NCBI RefSeq assembly: GCF_019175385.1
Contig: NC_083348.1
Location: 3,797,001-3,861,000 of the forward strand
Origin: Lycium barbarum
Lineage: Eukaryota > Streptophyta > Magnoliopsida > Solanales > Solanaceae
Direction of reading: 5' to 3'
DNA: 64,000 nt
Each line of letters begins with the position of its first letter. Position 1 is the first letter of the stretch. Of the stretch, positions 11,218-23,545 are shown in pieces. The position numbers and the translations under genes are program-made. The notes below the pieces were generated by a model. The model had not been told where the DNA came from, ran no database searches, and saw only the letters and a list, made by a program, of their open reading frames with translations.

Positions 11218-12906
11218 CTAATTTCCTTTCACTTGATTTATGAGTAAATCAGAGTCCCCGATTACCAACAGCTCTTGTATGTTCATGTCCAATGCCATCC
11301 TGAGGTCGTGGATACATGCTTCATATTTTGCCATGCTGTTGGTACACCTAGAGTTGAGCTTTGCGGCCATCAGATAAAGTTGTCCTGTTATGATATTAAC
11401 ACCGTCCAGATGCCTGATATTTTGTAATTGATCGTTCCGTCGAAGAACAGTCGCCAACCTGAGTATGGTTCTGCTACCTCTTCTTCCATCGCCATCACTT
11501 CCTCATCTGGGAAGAAAGCATGTAATGGTTCAAGTTCGTCATTGACGGGACTTTCTGCCAGCAAGTTCGTCCGTGGGAAAATTGGCTAAATGGCATCGGT
11601 TGCCAAAAAATGTATCTCAATGGATCCATTCTAGATATAAGGTGAGTGGTGAATACCGATAGGTAGTGCCTCAGCTTTTGAGAAATTTAGGTCCGAGCAC
11701 AACAGGATTTTTCTATGAGCATATATCGCTCCTCACAAGATGTGAACTTCTTGCTCAGATAGTAGATGACATCTTTCTTTTTGCCCTCTTCATCATGCTG
11801 GGTGAGTATGCACCCGAAAGCATTTTCTGGTACTGACAAATACAGTAACACAAGACTCCCTTGCCTGGGCGGCCACAAGACGGGATGATTAGAAAGGTAT
11901 CTCTTGATTTTGTCAAATGCCTCTTGTTATTCTCCCATCCAATTCGTGGGAGCGTCTTTCTTGAGCAATTTAAGGATTGGCTCTATAATCACAGTTGACT
12001 GGGCTATGAACCGCCCAATGTAGTTTAACCTTCCCAAGAAGCTCATGACCTTTTTCTTGGTCTTGGTAGGCGGTAACTCCTGAATTGCTTTAATTTTGGT
12101 AGGATCCAGTTCAATACCCCTTCGACTGACTATGAATCCTAGCAATTTACCCGCAGGCACTCCAAATTCGCACTTCGCAAGGTTTAGCCTTAGATTGAAT
12201 TTGCGAAGTATGTCAAAGAACTTACGGAAGTGCATGGTATGTTCTGAGCTTTCCCTTGATTTTATGATGACATCGTCCATCTAGACTTCAATCTCATCAT
12301 ATCATGAAATAGGGTAGTCATAGCTCTCATGTACGTAGCACCGGTATTTTTTAGGCCAAACGGAATCACCCTGTAATGGTAGACCCCCTAAGGGGTGATG
12401 AAGGTTGTTTTTTCTGCATCTTCTTCGCTCATGAGTGTTTGATGATACCCGGTGAAACAATCCACGAATGACTGCAGCTCGTGCTTGGTGCAGTTGTCTA
12501 TTAGAATGTGGATGTTTGAGAGAGGAAAGTTGGGGTAGGACTTCACCTCCACTATTCCAAACTTGATCTATTTCTCTACTTCGTCCTTTATCCTGATACT
12601 CATGTATGGCTTACATGTTCGCGTCTTTTGCTTGACTGGGGAAAAACCCTCCTTGATGGGTAATATGTGGGCCACTATTTGAGTGCTCAATCCCGATATA
12701 TCTGTGTATGACCAGGCGAAGACGTTCACATATTCCTTCAACAGAGTTATGAGCTCTTCTTTCGGTGGAGATCTCAAATGAGCACTGATTCGTGTCTCCC
12801 TGACATCCTCTTCGTCACCGAGATTGGTCACCTCTGTTTCGTCCATATTCGGCTTCTTCTTATCTTCTAACTCTTCCAACTCTTCTACTAGTCCCTCTAG
12901 CATCAT
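11218..12906 (-). pseudogene. E2 reverse transcriptase with two RNase H domains
   Basis: Minus. 12906-12568 is the N-terminal approach to RT (EYVNVFAWSYTDISGL, KQKTRTCKPY). 12280-11927 carries the palm and thumb: the active-site box reads (stop)MDDVIIKS instead of YVDDVIIKS, with GFIVSRRGIELDPTKIKAI and FLGRLNYIGRFI after it. 11878-11687 is the first RNase H (LLYLSVPENAFGCILTQHDEE, YYLSKKFTSCEERY). 11457-11218 is the second, archaeal-type RNase H (AAKLNSRCTNSMAKYEAC, LLVIGDSDLLINQVKGN). The double RNase H identifies the Tat lineage. Several stops and frameshifts mean no intact polyprotein. Confidence 0.85.
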
Positions 12907-13274
12907 GGTCGCTTTATCGTACTCCTGTTGACTATTCCTCCTTCGTTTCGCGACATATCATGACATTTTAGGCCATTTTATTACGTTTACTATTAAAAAG
13001 GCAAGGCAAAGTAAAGTTAGGTTTATTATTGTTCGTTATTCTTGGTTAGTTAGAAAATTTTCGTTATTATTATTTGATAAAGGTAGCAGTTTTATGTAGA
13101 TCGAGGCTTTTCATTAATTCAACAGTAATTGGTTACAAACTGTGGTCCTGGTTCGGAATAACGCCGGACTATTCCCATTTTCAAACATCACGAAGTAATT
13201 TAGAAAGGCGATCGTTCGGGCCTCTGTCGATGTCGTCTCTTTTTAACAAAAGATTTTAAGGAAAATCCATCTCT

Positions 13275-14517
13275 CTACCAAGGAGCCAAGAGGGGAGTAT
13301 ATGTCCAATTTCTCAAGTACTCTCCTGGCTTCAGACGGCATATGGTGAGCATCTCCTGGCTTTTTTCATTGATTGTGTAGCATCCCTCTTCTTCAAACAG
13401 CGACTCGAGACCCCCATCAGTTTCTTCTTCATTCAGCATCAGCATCTTTCTGGGAAATGACTGGTACAGACCCGAAATTGGATGAGATAGATTCCCCGCT
13501 CTGGTTTTTCTCTTGAGAGCCTTTGTGAGCTCGTCTTCACTAGGAGTATACCCTAGACCGAAGTGGCAATTTTTTTTTGGGATTGGCACAGGCTCTGTTA
13601 TCCTTTCGAGGTCCCTTCCTAGGCCCTTTCCTGTTTCAAAACCACTTATCAGCATGGTGGAGGTAATCATTTTGTAGACTGCTGGCATCGATTGTCGACC
13701 TCCCCTTCTGCATGGGTGGCCCCAACGTATTCCACCATATGGAAGTTTGACATGTGGGGACTCCTCTCAATCACATGTATGATGTTGCAAGGATACTTTT
13801 GGATATCCTTCTCGGCTGGAACCACAATTTTCTATCCCTGCCAATCAAATTTTATGGCTTGGTGCAGAGTTGATGGGACTGCGCTGACGGAGTGTATCTA
13901 GGGTCTTTCTAGGAGCATGTTGTAGTGGTCGTGATCGCCATGACTTGGAATTCTGCTGTGAAAGAGGCAGGCCCAACTTTGATCTATAGGTCTACTTCTC
14001 CCAGGGAATCACTCTAGGATCCATCAAATCCTCTGACGTTCGTCCCGCTCTGGCGGATTTTGGTTATGTCATAACCGAGCTGTGTTAATGTAGTGATGGG
14101 GCAGATATTGATGCCTGACCCATTGTCCACAAGGACCCTCCCTATTACCTTGCCACGACACTCTACGGTGACGTTAAGAGCTCTATTGTGGGAGGTTCCT
14201 TCTGCTGGCAACTCCCTTTTTGAGATGCAAATTCTGTGTTCCCCAATGATATAGGCTACCAATCCAGCCAAGTATTTGCTGCTTGTACCGGCTGGTACAT
14301 GTGCATTATCTAACACTCTCATGAGGGCCTGCCTATGTGATGGGGAGCTGGCCAGTAATGATAACATAAATATTTGTGCCGATGTCTTCTTCAGATGCTC
14401 AACGATGGAGTAGTCTTTTGGTTGCATGCGCCGCCAGAAATCTTCAGCTTCTCCTTCGGTCATTGCTCTCTTTTGGGTGTTTTCTTTCCTTGTGGCATTT
14501 TGAGGCCAGCTCTTCAA
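13275..14517 (-). pseudogene. E2 protease and G-patch-like linker
   Basis: Minus. 14517-14014 begins with TEGEAEDFWRRMQPKDYSIVEHLKKTSAQI, the usual lead into the Tat protease. It reaches the aspartic protease box VLVDNGSGINICP, where the family usually has VDDGSG, so the base after the catalytic Asp is changed. 13900-13700 keeps the GAVPSTLHQ-like and VVPAEKDIQKY segments in other frames. 13688-13275 holds the glycine-rich ISGFETGKGLGRDLERITEPV...FGLGY module, which resembles a G-patch. The protease would cleave the gag-pol polyprotein. Stops at 14011 and around 13690 break the frame. Confidence 0.75.
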
Positions 14518-17222
14518 GAGTGTAACATCACCCTGAGCGGGTCATGCCTTGAGCCATGGCTACTTGCACAGTGATTGGCTTTTTTGGGGTAGGTGCAATT
14601 TGCTGTGATGTCTGTGCTACTACGGGTGCTAGGACCAAAGTCCTGAACCTCGATATAGCTTTTGTGGCTCCCGGTGCTGGGATCAAAACTTTGAAATTGG
14701 GGCGCTCCTGGAGTGTGAGAGAGGCTACTGTTTGTTGCAGAAATTCGACTGCTTTGGGGGCCAATGCTTTGCAAGCTTCCCAGTCCTCATCCCTCTCAAT
14801 CATGTGGACTCCGTTATTTCTATGGCTGGGTAACGGGTTTGTGTTCACATTGGGAGCTGCAGTTTCCAAAGTGATTTTCCTTTTGTCGATCAGATTATGA
14901 ATTTTGTGCTTGAGATTTATGCAGTCTTATGTGCTGTGCCCATTTCCTCTTGAAAGATAAGTACAAGTCTGATCAGCCTTGAGAATCTGTTCCCCAGCTG
15001 TGTTGGTTTTTGAGGGACCTTCTGGATTAGGCCAGCGGCCGATAGCCTTTCTAAAAGCCGAGCCCTGGGCTCGAGAAGTGTTGTGAATTCTCTTACTGGC
15101 TTTCTTTTGAGAGCAGGACGTGGAGCATTGTATGCTGGGGGTGGTGGTTGATTTTGGTAGTTCTGAGGTGGTTGATTTGGTGGTGGGCGGTAATTTTATT
15201 GAGGTGGCGGTTGATAGGTTTGTTGTGGCGGTGTTCGATAAGCAAGAGCGGACACATGGACACTAGACGGAGCCGTGTAAGCTGGTATAGTAGTGGTGAA
15301 GCTAGGCTATACGTAATACATAGGTGTTGGATTATAGGTAGGTGTGGAGTAATTTATGAAGGGAGGATTGCGGTTCTTTTGGGCTTGGGTTTGGAATGTG
15401 GGATATGCTTGTCACGTCCTCTTTTTCTTACGGAAGATTCCTACAGTAGCTCGTCCAAATGCCTTGTTGAAGACACTGACTATTTTCCCAGATTTGAGAC
15501 CATCTTCTATGGCCTCTCCCATTTTGACCAACTCAACAAATGGCCTCCCAGCCATAGATAACATTCTGTCATAGAAATCGGGCTCTTCGGACCTAATAAA
15601 CACGGAGACTCGCTCTCCCTCACATATCGGTGGCTGCATACGGGCTGCTTTCCTCCCTCCACCTGCTGGCGAACTCTCTATAGTTTTCTGTTGATTTCTG
15701 TTTGACCTTTTCAGGGTAGTAGCTGTCGGGTACTGTTTCGACATTAAAGCGGAATCTCTCCATGAAGGATTCTGCCATGTCCTCCTAGGTGAGCCATTGG
15801 CGCATATCTTGAGTTGCGAACCACTCAGTGATTTCTTTAGTTAAACTATGATTGAATAGTGGCATAATCAGAGGTTCATTTTTTTTCACTCCGACCAATT
15901 GGTCACAGTAGGATCGGAGGTGTGTCTTGGGATTTCCTGTCCGCTAAACATTTCGAATTTTAGGATTTTGAACCCTTCCGGTAAGTCCAAATCCGGATGC
16001 ATGCACATGTCATCATATCTTAGTCCCGTAGCCTTCCTTGCGGACCTGTTGGATCTCTCTAGTAATTCCTCCATCTTCTTTTCCATATCTCTTTCGCGAT
16101 TATCCTGTTCAGCCCTACAGGTCTTCTCCATTTCTTCATAATGATCCAGCTCTTTATGCCCTGGGGAGAATTCACTTGGGATGTTGGGAGTGAAGAATAA
16201 TACTTAGTGGTGGTATGGTTGAGTGGGGCAGTGGAGGTTTGCCCAGTTGGTGGGGCTAGAACACGTACTTGGTTCGTTGGATTGATGAAAACGGGCCGAG
16301 GAACCTGGTAAGAAGGGACTGAGAGAGTGGTCCCTGGAATGGGAGTCTATTTTGTTGGTAGTGTAGTGTGGTGTGGTAGGAAGGACCAGTGTGGTTTGGG
16401 TTGGAGGAGCTTAGTAGAGGTGGGATGGTTCCTGGTGGGTATATAGGAAAGTGATCAGGCATTGGGGAGCTTAGTGAAGGGAAGGGAGGAGGAGGCCTCC
16501 TTTCCTCCGTCGAGGCCTCCTTGTCCGCATTGGCTGCCTCATTCCTAGACACTTTTTCTTAGAGGGCCGTGATGGCGGTTAGTAATGTTGCGATCACATC
16601 TTCTTGAGATGATTCTTCCTGTGGGTCTTGGGCATCTCCGACACGGAGAACGAGCTCATTTCCATTATCGGGTGTACCAGTCATCTTTTCTTTTCCTTTG
16701 TCTGAGAGGGATGCTAATACGGCTTTGGATCTCGTGAAGTATGCTAGCTTTCGTGCTATGATAATCGGCCTCGTTCTATAAGATAAAAATAACTCAATGA
16801 TAGACAAAGTTAGTTACTTAACATAACATATAAAGGCAAGATATCACATATTGATATTTAAAGTGCACATAGCACATAAAATCATATATTAAAGCTTCAA
16901 TATTTTTGATCCTTTGTTCTAAAAGTTCGGAGGTTTATGGGCCTTTTATGTTTGGGTGGATCTCGGTCCAATGGCCTTTATGGCAGACTTACTTTGGCAA
17001 ATCCTTTCCTATTACAAAAGTTAAATAAATGGGGGGAGAGGAATTATAATTTGTTAGGTACCAGCAAGGGTGAGGGTGCATAGAAGTCAGATCAGATCCC
17101 TCGTTGGTCAGGGCATAGTAGTCAGATTCATCATTCGCATCATTCTCTTTTTCTTGAAACTCGGGAAACATCTCGAATGGTTCCTCTTCTCCATCGACCT
17201 TTCTGTAAACCTGCTCGAACTC
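14518..17222 (-). pseudogene. E2 gag, two exons with a probable intron, decayed
   Basis: Minus. Gag forms the particle that packages element RNA. The first exon runs 17222-16993 (acidic, VYRKVDGEEEPFEMFPEF, ending FVIGKDLP). A GTAAGT...TTATAG intron (16992-16776) follows. The second exon starts at 16775 and enters the frame that contains MTGTPDNGNELVLRVG (ATG at 16684). Further on are a proline-rich stretch (PPPPFPSLSSPMPDHFPIYPPG), a short coiled coil (16131-16030), the LRSYCDQLVGV region near 15890 and the FYDRMLSMAGRPFVELVKMGE...DGLKSGKI segment (15600-15480). The last part is 14869-14528. Many stops interrupt it. The 5' end is lost at the E3 junction, where a TGA (17225-17223) precedes the open frame. 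Confidence 0.75.
16776..16992 (-). other. Probable intron in E2 gag (217 bp)
   Basis: Minus donor GTAAGT (16992-16987) and acceptor TTTTTATCTTATAG (ending 16776). The unspliced frame of exon 1 hits a TAA formed by the donor itself. Removing 217 bp joins exon 1 in phase to the gag frame, with a Lys codon across the junction. The intron is A/T-rich with stops in all frames. Seen in sequence only; no transcript evidence. Confidence 0.55.
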
Positions 17223-17946
17223 TCAAAACATCCAAATTAACCCGTCTTGACCCGATGTTGACCGTGGTCAATTCCAAATCATCTCAAAAGCTAGTTTCTC
17301 AACTAGCTACCTAAATCACACCCGAACCTCTCGGGAACCGTACCAACGACTCGACTAAGTCATAAATCATATTTCAGATCTAATGGAATCGACGAAACAT
17401 TAAAAAAGACTCATCTATCCTCGATGTTGACTTTGGTAAACCATTCTCATTTCTTAACTTAAGGATTTCCAAAATATCCTTTTCTCTGAAAGCCTCGAGA
17501 ATCGCGTTACCCATCCCCGCAAGTCATAGACATCAATACGAAGCTAATCGAACCATTAAATTTCCAATCCAGATCTTATTTCTTCCCATGACCATCTTTT
17601 CACCATAAATAGACATATTAAATACTAAAACCAACTTAATTATAAAAAACCAAACAAACGAACTCTAAAATTAGATCTGTTGATTTCTATAGGTCATAAT
17701 TAACATTAAAAATTTAATGAAACATTCAAATCGCCAATCAGAGTATTTTTTCTCAAAACGAACAATTAATCCAAATAATTAAATATCGGAATTTCCAAAA
17801 TGGAACCTTTTCCCAATGTGAACCAAATGATATCCGTTTGAGTTTAAATTTGGCAAGAACGTCCAAACAATTATTACAGAGATTCTGGAATAGGCGACAT
17901 GCAAAATAGAGCATCGGTTCTCAAAATGACCGATTAGGTTGTTACA
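17223..17946 (-). repeat. E3 3' LTR, truncated
   Basis: On minus begins TGTAACAACCTAATCGG at 17946, right after a purine tract, so it is the start of a 3' LTR. It runs into E2's first gag exon at about 17223 without a CA end, so the 3' part is lost. Contains the TTGACTTTGG/TTGACCGTGG motifs seen in TGTAAC-type LTRs. Non-coding. Confidence 0.65.
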
Positions 17947-17960
17947 TCATCCCCCACTTA
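17947..17960 (-). other. E3 polypurine tract
   Basis: Minus reads TAAGTGGGGGATGA directly before TGTAACAACC. This is the classic form of the tract in this family and contrasts with E5, where it is lost. Confidence 0.75.
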
Positions 17961-18411
17961 AACACACGCTAGTCCTCAAACATAAAGAGAAAGAAGGTAT
18001 CTGAACTATCAAAAAACTGGGGATATCCACTCCGCATGTCTGACTCGGTCTCTCAAGTATCCTCTTCGACCGGATAATGCTTCTATTGAACCTTCACTGA
18101 AACTAACTCTTTGGATCTCAACTTTCGAATCTGCCTATCCAAAATGGCTAACAACTCTTTCTCAAAAGTGAAATTCTGACCAAGCAACATTGAAACCCAT
18201 TGAATCACATGAGCAGCATCCAAATGGTACTCCCTGAGCATCAAAATATGAAATACAGGGTGAACACCCGACAAACCAGGTGGAAAAGTTAACTCATAGG
18301 CTACCTCGCTAATATGCTGAATAATCAGGTGAACACCCGATATACCAGGTGGCAAAGCTAACTCATAGGCTACCTCGCCAATATGATGAATAATCTCAAA
18401 TGACCCAATAT
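17961..18411 (-). pseudogene. E3 pol 3' end: integrase tail with chromodomain-like region
   Basis: Minus. SEVAYELTFPPGLSGVHPVFHILMLREYH...AILDRQIRKLRSKELVSVKVQ matches the integrase C-terminal domain and the following chromodomain-like tail of Del/Tekay chromoviruses, which is thought to steer insertion to heterochromatin. Two stops lie in the tail (after SVKVQ, and in the DTXETESD segment). A 69-bp in-frame tandem duplication (18259-18327 and 18328-18396) repeats the GVHP...EVAYEL region. The rest of pol was displaced by E4 inserting at 18412 and should reappear beyond the window's right end. Confidence 0.75.
18259..18396. repeat. 69-bp tandem duplication in E3 pol
   Basis: GGTGAACACCCGA recurs at 18259 and 18328, followed in both copies by CCAGGTGG, AACTCATAGGCTACCTCGC and AATATG. 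The period of 69 bp equals 23 codons, so the frame survives. A few substitutions separate the copies. Confidence 0.85.
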
Positions 18412-20262
18412 TGTTACACCTTGTAGTTTTATATATTGAGATTCGTTGTACATTAGTTGTCTAAGTTTTGGACACTGGAATTTGCCTTCGAGGTTATATG
18501 AGGTTTGGCGTGCTTAAATCATGCTTATAAGCGTTTAAGTTCATGTTTGGTAAGTTACGAAAGGATTCAAAAATAAGTGAATCGAAGCGGAAATGTTCGT
18601 CAAAAGTTGTTTTTGGGAAAAATAAGATAGGGGCCATATAATTGAGATATGATCCGTATTGTGAGATATGGACCAAATTTAAGGATTTTAAAAATTTATA
18701 GAGAGCAGAATTTTTTAGGGGAATTATATGGACCAACTATACGGTCCGTATAAAATTATTACAGACAGCATGTTGGCCGTATAATTTTATACGGTCCGTA
18801 TAATCTAAGTCGATGGAATTTTTCCCTTTTGTTATAAATTAAAACCCACGACTTGGGGCTTATTATTTCACTGAATCAGATCCCTAGTGACCCTGTAAGC
18901 TCTCCCAACCATTCCTAATCATCCATAAACATTCCAACTCATTTCAAGAGAAGATCAAACAATAAAACCCTAAGCTAATTCATGGAAGGAGATTGTTCTT
19001 GCTTCTAGTTCAAGGATTAGTGAACAGGCTTTGGAGTAAGTTGTGTGAGGTGAATTCTTCAAGTTATACGGTATGATTTTCATTCTACTTCTTATGTTAA
19101 GGTGATTTGAAGATTTAGCAAGTCTTAAAGGTGAAAATAGTTATGGAGAAAAGTCATAAGGTGTTGTGTTGAAGTTGTTGTTATGGATTGACTATGAAAG
19201 GAAGTTTTGGGACTGAATTGAGTTTAATTTGAATGTAATCTCTTGACTATGGCATTGTTGATGTTGTTATTCTTGTTTTGGAGTTTGGTGGAAGTAGCTA
19301 ATTGAGGGAAATGTTGCCTGATTTTCGTTAGTTCACCAATTAATTTAGCTTGACTTTATGAGAGTTTCTATGACTTAACCATAGTATCAATCATCTTGAA
19401 TGTAGATTTGCAAGCTCAGGAGGATAGACTTTGAGTGCTTAAGTAGACGACGATGTATGTTAAGGTTGTCCTTTTGTTTCTTATGGCATGATCTTATTGA
19501 TACAAACCCACACAAATGATATCCATAATGTCCCTATTCCTAGAAGTACTAAAAGCTTATGGTTTTTGATGTTCCTATGATATTGTTGATATTTGTCTCA
19601 TGATTATTGATCTTTATCTTATGGTTATTGATCTTATTCATTGATGTTAATCTCATCTTATGGTTATTGTTCCTTCAAGGTGAGATACGTTCATGATGAT
19701 AGTTCTATAATGGTAATCGGAGGTTTTGCCGACCTTACGTCACTCTGACAGAGTCATAACTCTTCTTTGAGCTCTCACGCATGCTTTATATATATATATA
19801 TGTACCTATTTTCTCACACCGAGCCGGTCTATAGTCGGTCGGGCACGACACCTATTGCGCATACCACTACAGTTGGTTACGGATAACACCGAGCCTTATT
19901 AGGGCCGGGTCCGGCTACGGTGTTATGATATATGTATATGTATGAAAATGTTTTTTTAAGGAAAGCATGCATGACATCCGCCTTAAGAGGCATTCAGATG
20001 TACAGGTTATTTCTCTTATCTCATATTACTTTCATATCTTTATTATGTTGTTATTCATGCTTTACATACTCAGTACGTTTCGTACTGACATTGTTTTATT
20101 TGTGGATGCTGCATTCATGATCGCAGGTAGACATGGAGACAGTTCAGACCCATAGGCTGCCTTCTCAGCAATTACAAAAGCACTCCATTTGTTCCAGAGT
20201 TGCAGTTTAGCTTGGTATGGTTCTTTTCTGTACATATGGGCATGGTGGGGTCCTGTCCCGTC
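18412..20262 (+). repeat. E4 5' LTR, first segment
   Basis: TGTTACACC start. Holds a palindromic ACGGTCCGT cluster (18722-18805), a TATA box, the conserved CCGACCTTACGTCAC hairpin (19709-19752), CACCGAGCC short repeats (19815-19925) and the CAGTACGTTTCGTACTG inverted repeat (about 20068). Interrupted at CCGTC (20258-20262), the target duplication of E5. Confidence 0.85.
18833..18839 (+). promoter_or_regulatory. E4 LTR TATA box
   Basis: TATAAAT lies about 420 bp into the LTR, just after the palindromic cassette. Equivalent boxes lie next to the cassettes in S1, S2, S3, S4 and both E6 LTRs, so this is the likely core promoter and U3/R boundary region. Confidence 0.55.
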
Positions 20263-21391
20263 TGTAACAACCCGTTTGGTCGTTATATTCCTTTCAGTAT
20301 TTTCGCCCATTCTCAAGCATTGATTAGCTCACTTTTGACCCGAGAAGACCGCCGACACGCTTCCTGAGGTGTCTAGACCGGATTCGGGCAACTTTTGGAA
20401 ATATAGGCTTAAAGTGAAAAATGTTTGACCCGAAGTTGACTTTAGGATAAACGGACCCTTTTCGGAATTCCGTCGATTTTGAGAGGTCTGGATGATCGTT
20501 TAATACTTGGGGGTGTATTTGGTTTGCTTCCCAAAGCACTTGGATGCATTTCGAGACTTGGGTTGGGAATTTAGAATTAAGGCATTAGGGGTTGACTCGG
20601 TCAACGAGACCTCCGTTGGGAATTCTAAGGCCACGGTCACGTTCGTAGCGCGTTTTTGTGTGTGTCTAGGTATATGGTATACAAGCAGATGGCCTCGGGA
20701 ACTAGTCAGAAAATCGGATCGAGTTGTGAAACTTTGGGAGTTTTCTGGTGTCTCGTGCCAGCTTTGGCGGCACCAGCACCGCGGCAGTGGCACCGCTGGA
20801 GCGGTCAATGACTTTTGGTCATTACCACTGAAGCAGCTCCGCTGGGGCGATCCCAGTGCCGCTGAAGCGGGTGACGGGCAGTTTTGTAAAGTTAATGAAC
20901 TGTTAAAAACCCTTAGACCCTCATTATATCCCATTACAATATTTGAGCTTGAAGAAGCTGTTCTTAGGGATATTTGGAGGAGAATCTAGGAGGTAAATCT
21001 TGCCCATTTCTTGATTCTTCCATTAATCCATTATCATGTTAGATTCCGCTTTTCCCATAATAAACCCATGGTGATGGGAGTTCAAAGAGGGTTTTGGAAG
21101 AAAATTGTTCCTAGGATTATTAATGATAAATTGGTGATGTTTATGCTAGATAATTACTAATCTAAGCTCATTAATCATATATCTTCCACTTTTAGTGTTG
21201 AATTTCGGATTTGGAGACTTAGGGTTTATACCCAATTTGGGGGTTTTGCTTGAAATCTGGAATTAGGCTAATCCTTGAGTTAAATCAATAATTAGTGGTT
21301 GGGTTATGATTACCTAGTACTTAATTTGGTAATTTATCCCCGAATTTCCCGTTTTGCCTTGTGGGCCCTTTTTGCCAATTTCCAAGTTTAG
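20263..21391 (+). repeat. E5 5' LTR, first segment
   Basis: Starts TGTAACAACCCG and matches 46788-47950. Contains the GC-rich cassette of CCGCTGxAGCGG-like palindromes (20756-20882). Broken at TTTAG (21387-21391), the left target duplication of E6. Confidence 0.9.
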
Positions 21392-23545
21392 TGTCATGCC
21401 CCAAACTGAGGAGTCGTGACGAGTGCCTGACCTTTTCTGATCAAGCACTCCTACTTTCGACTAGGCCGCTACATATTTCGTCTAATGGAATAAGAACTGA
21501 CAAGGCTATCTAACTTTCTAACTACATACAGATGTCTACAGACCTCTTATGGAATATAAACTGTAGGAAGGACGGGACAAGGCCTCGTTATACTCATGTA
21601 TACAAATCAAAATATCATACCAAAAGACTGCGGCTCCAGACCAAGTGGAGCGCACAAGTATGCAAGGCATGAATAAAGACATAATATAGATATGAAAGAC
21701 AACATGGAATGAGAGAGATAACTTGTACATCTGGATGCCTTATAAGGCAAATACCATGCATGCTTAGCTTTTTAAAAAAAAACTTTTTCATACATACATA
21801 CATATCATATATATATATATATATGATATCATCATCATAACATACCCGGCCTTTTCAGGACTAGGTGTGTAACGTACCCGGCCCTTTCGGGACTCGGTGT
21901 GTAATGTACCCGGCCCTTTCGGGGCTTAGTGTGTAATACCAACTGATCAGTGGTTGCACAATAGGTGCCGTACCCGGCCGACTATAGTGCGGCTTGGTGT
22001 AGTAAAATACGTACATATATATATAAAGCATGCATGAGAGCCAAATAAAAGTTATAAATACATCGGAGTGACGTAAGGTCGGTAACCTCCGATTTTAATT
22101 ATGGAATTATCATCATGCATATATCTTACCTTGAAAGAACAAAATCGTAAGATGAGATCAATATCAAAAAATATAATCAATAATCTTGAAACCAGCTTAA
22201 TAATCTCATAATGACATTAAAACCAACTTTGGAATCTCCAGAAATGGGATCATCATAATCATCATCATGGTCATTATAGAAAACATTCGTCTTTAGCATC
22301 ATAAAAAATTGGAGAATCATAAACTTTTAACGTTCTTAGAAATGAGGTTTTCATGGAATTCATGCATGGGTTCGTAAGAAGCGAATCATGCCTTTAGAAA
22401 GAAAGGGATTAGCCTTACATACCTTTCGGTCTCCTTAGCCACTTAACGTTTATCCTTCCAAGCTCGTGGGTCTACATATAAACCATTCATACCATTGTTA
22501 GGCTCAATGTCATACGCTCATCTTAAGCCTTTAATTCAATTCCATTTAGAATCTGCCGAAATTCAGGCAACATCTCCCCTATTTATATGCCTACCCTGAA
22601 ATCACAATCCAACAACCAAAAACAACAACAACAACAATACCAACATCACAACAACATTATCAACACCAATAGGCTCCATAAAAATCCCACATGATATTTT
22701 CCAAGTTTTTCAACTAACCAACTTATTCTACGACTATTTAATAACTTTATCTCCGTAAATAAACTGAAATTAATATTAATAAGGAGAGATTCATACCTTA
22801 TTCTCACTAGATCCGCAAGATCTTCAATATTTGCTTTGAATCCAAGCTGAAATCCACCGCAAAACGATACTATAATCACAGCTGCACACTTCCCGAGCCT
22901 CGTATATAATCCCGTCACTTGAAATCACTCCAATCCCTCACTTTTATGTTACACACACACCTATGTATGTTGGCTGAGATTTTGGGGAAAATTATGGGTG
23001 AAAAATGAGGGCTTTGCCCATTATATAGGGTGTTTAAGTCAGTTTCCACCGACTCAAAATTTAGCCTTCGCGTTCGCGACCTTGGGTCGCATTCGCGAAG
23101 GGTTAATCCCTTCTCCCCTTCAAGTTCGCGGCCCTTTGGCCGCATTCGCGAAGGGTTAGTTTTTGCTCTGGCGGCATAACTTGTAACATCCCTAACTCTC
23201 TACTCTGATGTCCTATCGACGAACGGTTTATTACGTTGGAAACTAGACTTCATGAACTTCTATTTAGGCTTTTGCTTTTCTCCAAAACTACTCATATACT
23301 AAAATATATTCCTTCCTCATGTAGGGCCAAAATTACCCCTCATATTTTCTCCAAAATCCAACAAACTTAATTACCTTGATTTACTTGCCTTCCAATCCTT
23401 CCACAGCTTATTATATGAACTTAAACCCTCATAAACATACGATAAGCCCATCTAATCTCATGTATCCTTGGAGGTAACTCCAATGTCCATACTTAAAACA
23501 GCCAACACCTACGAATTTCAACGTACAGAACTACGGGGTGTAACA
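21392..23545 (-). repeat. E6 3' LTR
   Basis: TGTCATGCCCC...GTGTAACA, 2154 bp, about 385 bp shorter than its partner because of deletions near 21453 and 21655 and shorter TA and 32-bp arrays. Three 32-bp CCCGGCC...GACTCGGTGTGTAA units at 21842-21937. The GC-rich TTCGCG palindromic cassette is at 23062-23156 and TATATAA (minus) at 23021-23027. Conserved hairpin at 22065-22094. Confidence 0.9.

Larger units (their letters stand above)
8862..17222 (-). mobile_element. E2: Tat-lineage gag-pol remnant without LTRs
   Basis: Minus-strand order from right to left: gag, protease, G-patch-like linker, reverse transcriptase, RNase H, a second RNase H, integrase. The additional archaeal-type RNase H marks the plant Tat/Ogre branch of Ty3/gypsy. 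Every domain is interrupted. The right end breaks into E3's LTR inside the first gag exon; the left end abuts the E1 LTR with no LTR of its own. A plus-strand coiled-coil ORF occupies the region behind integrase. Confidence 0.85.

Noticed and set aside
20507..20989. 160-codon plus ORF in E5's 5' LTR, with a shorter relative at 47032-47376
   Set aside because: Both copies lie within LTRs; the two translations diverge by frameshift, and the palindrome cassette supplies most of the open frame.
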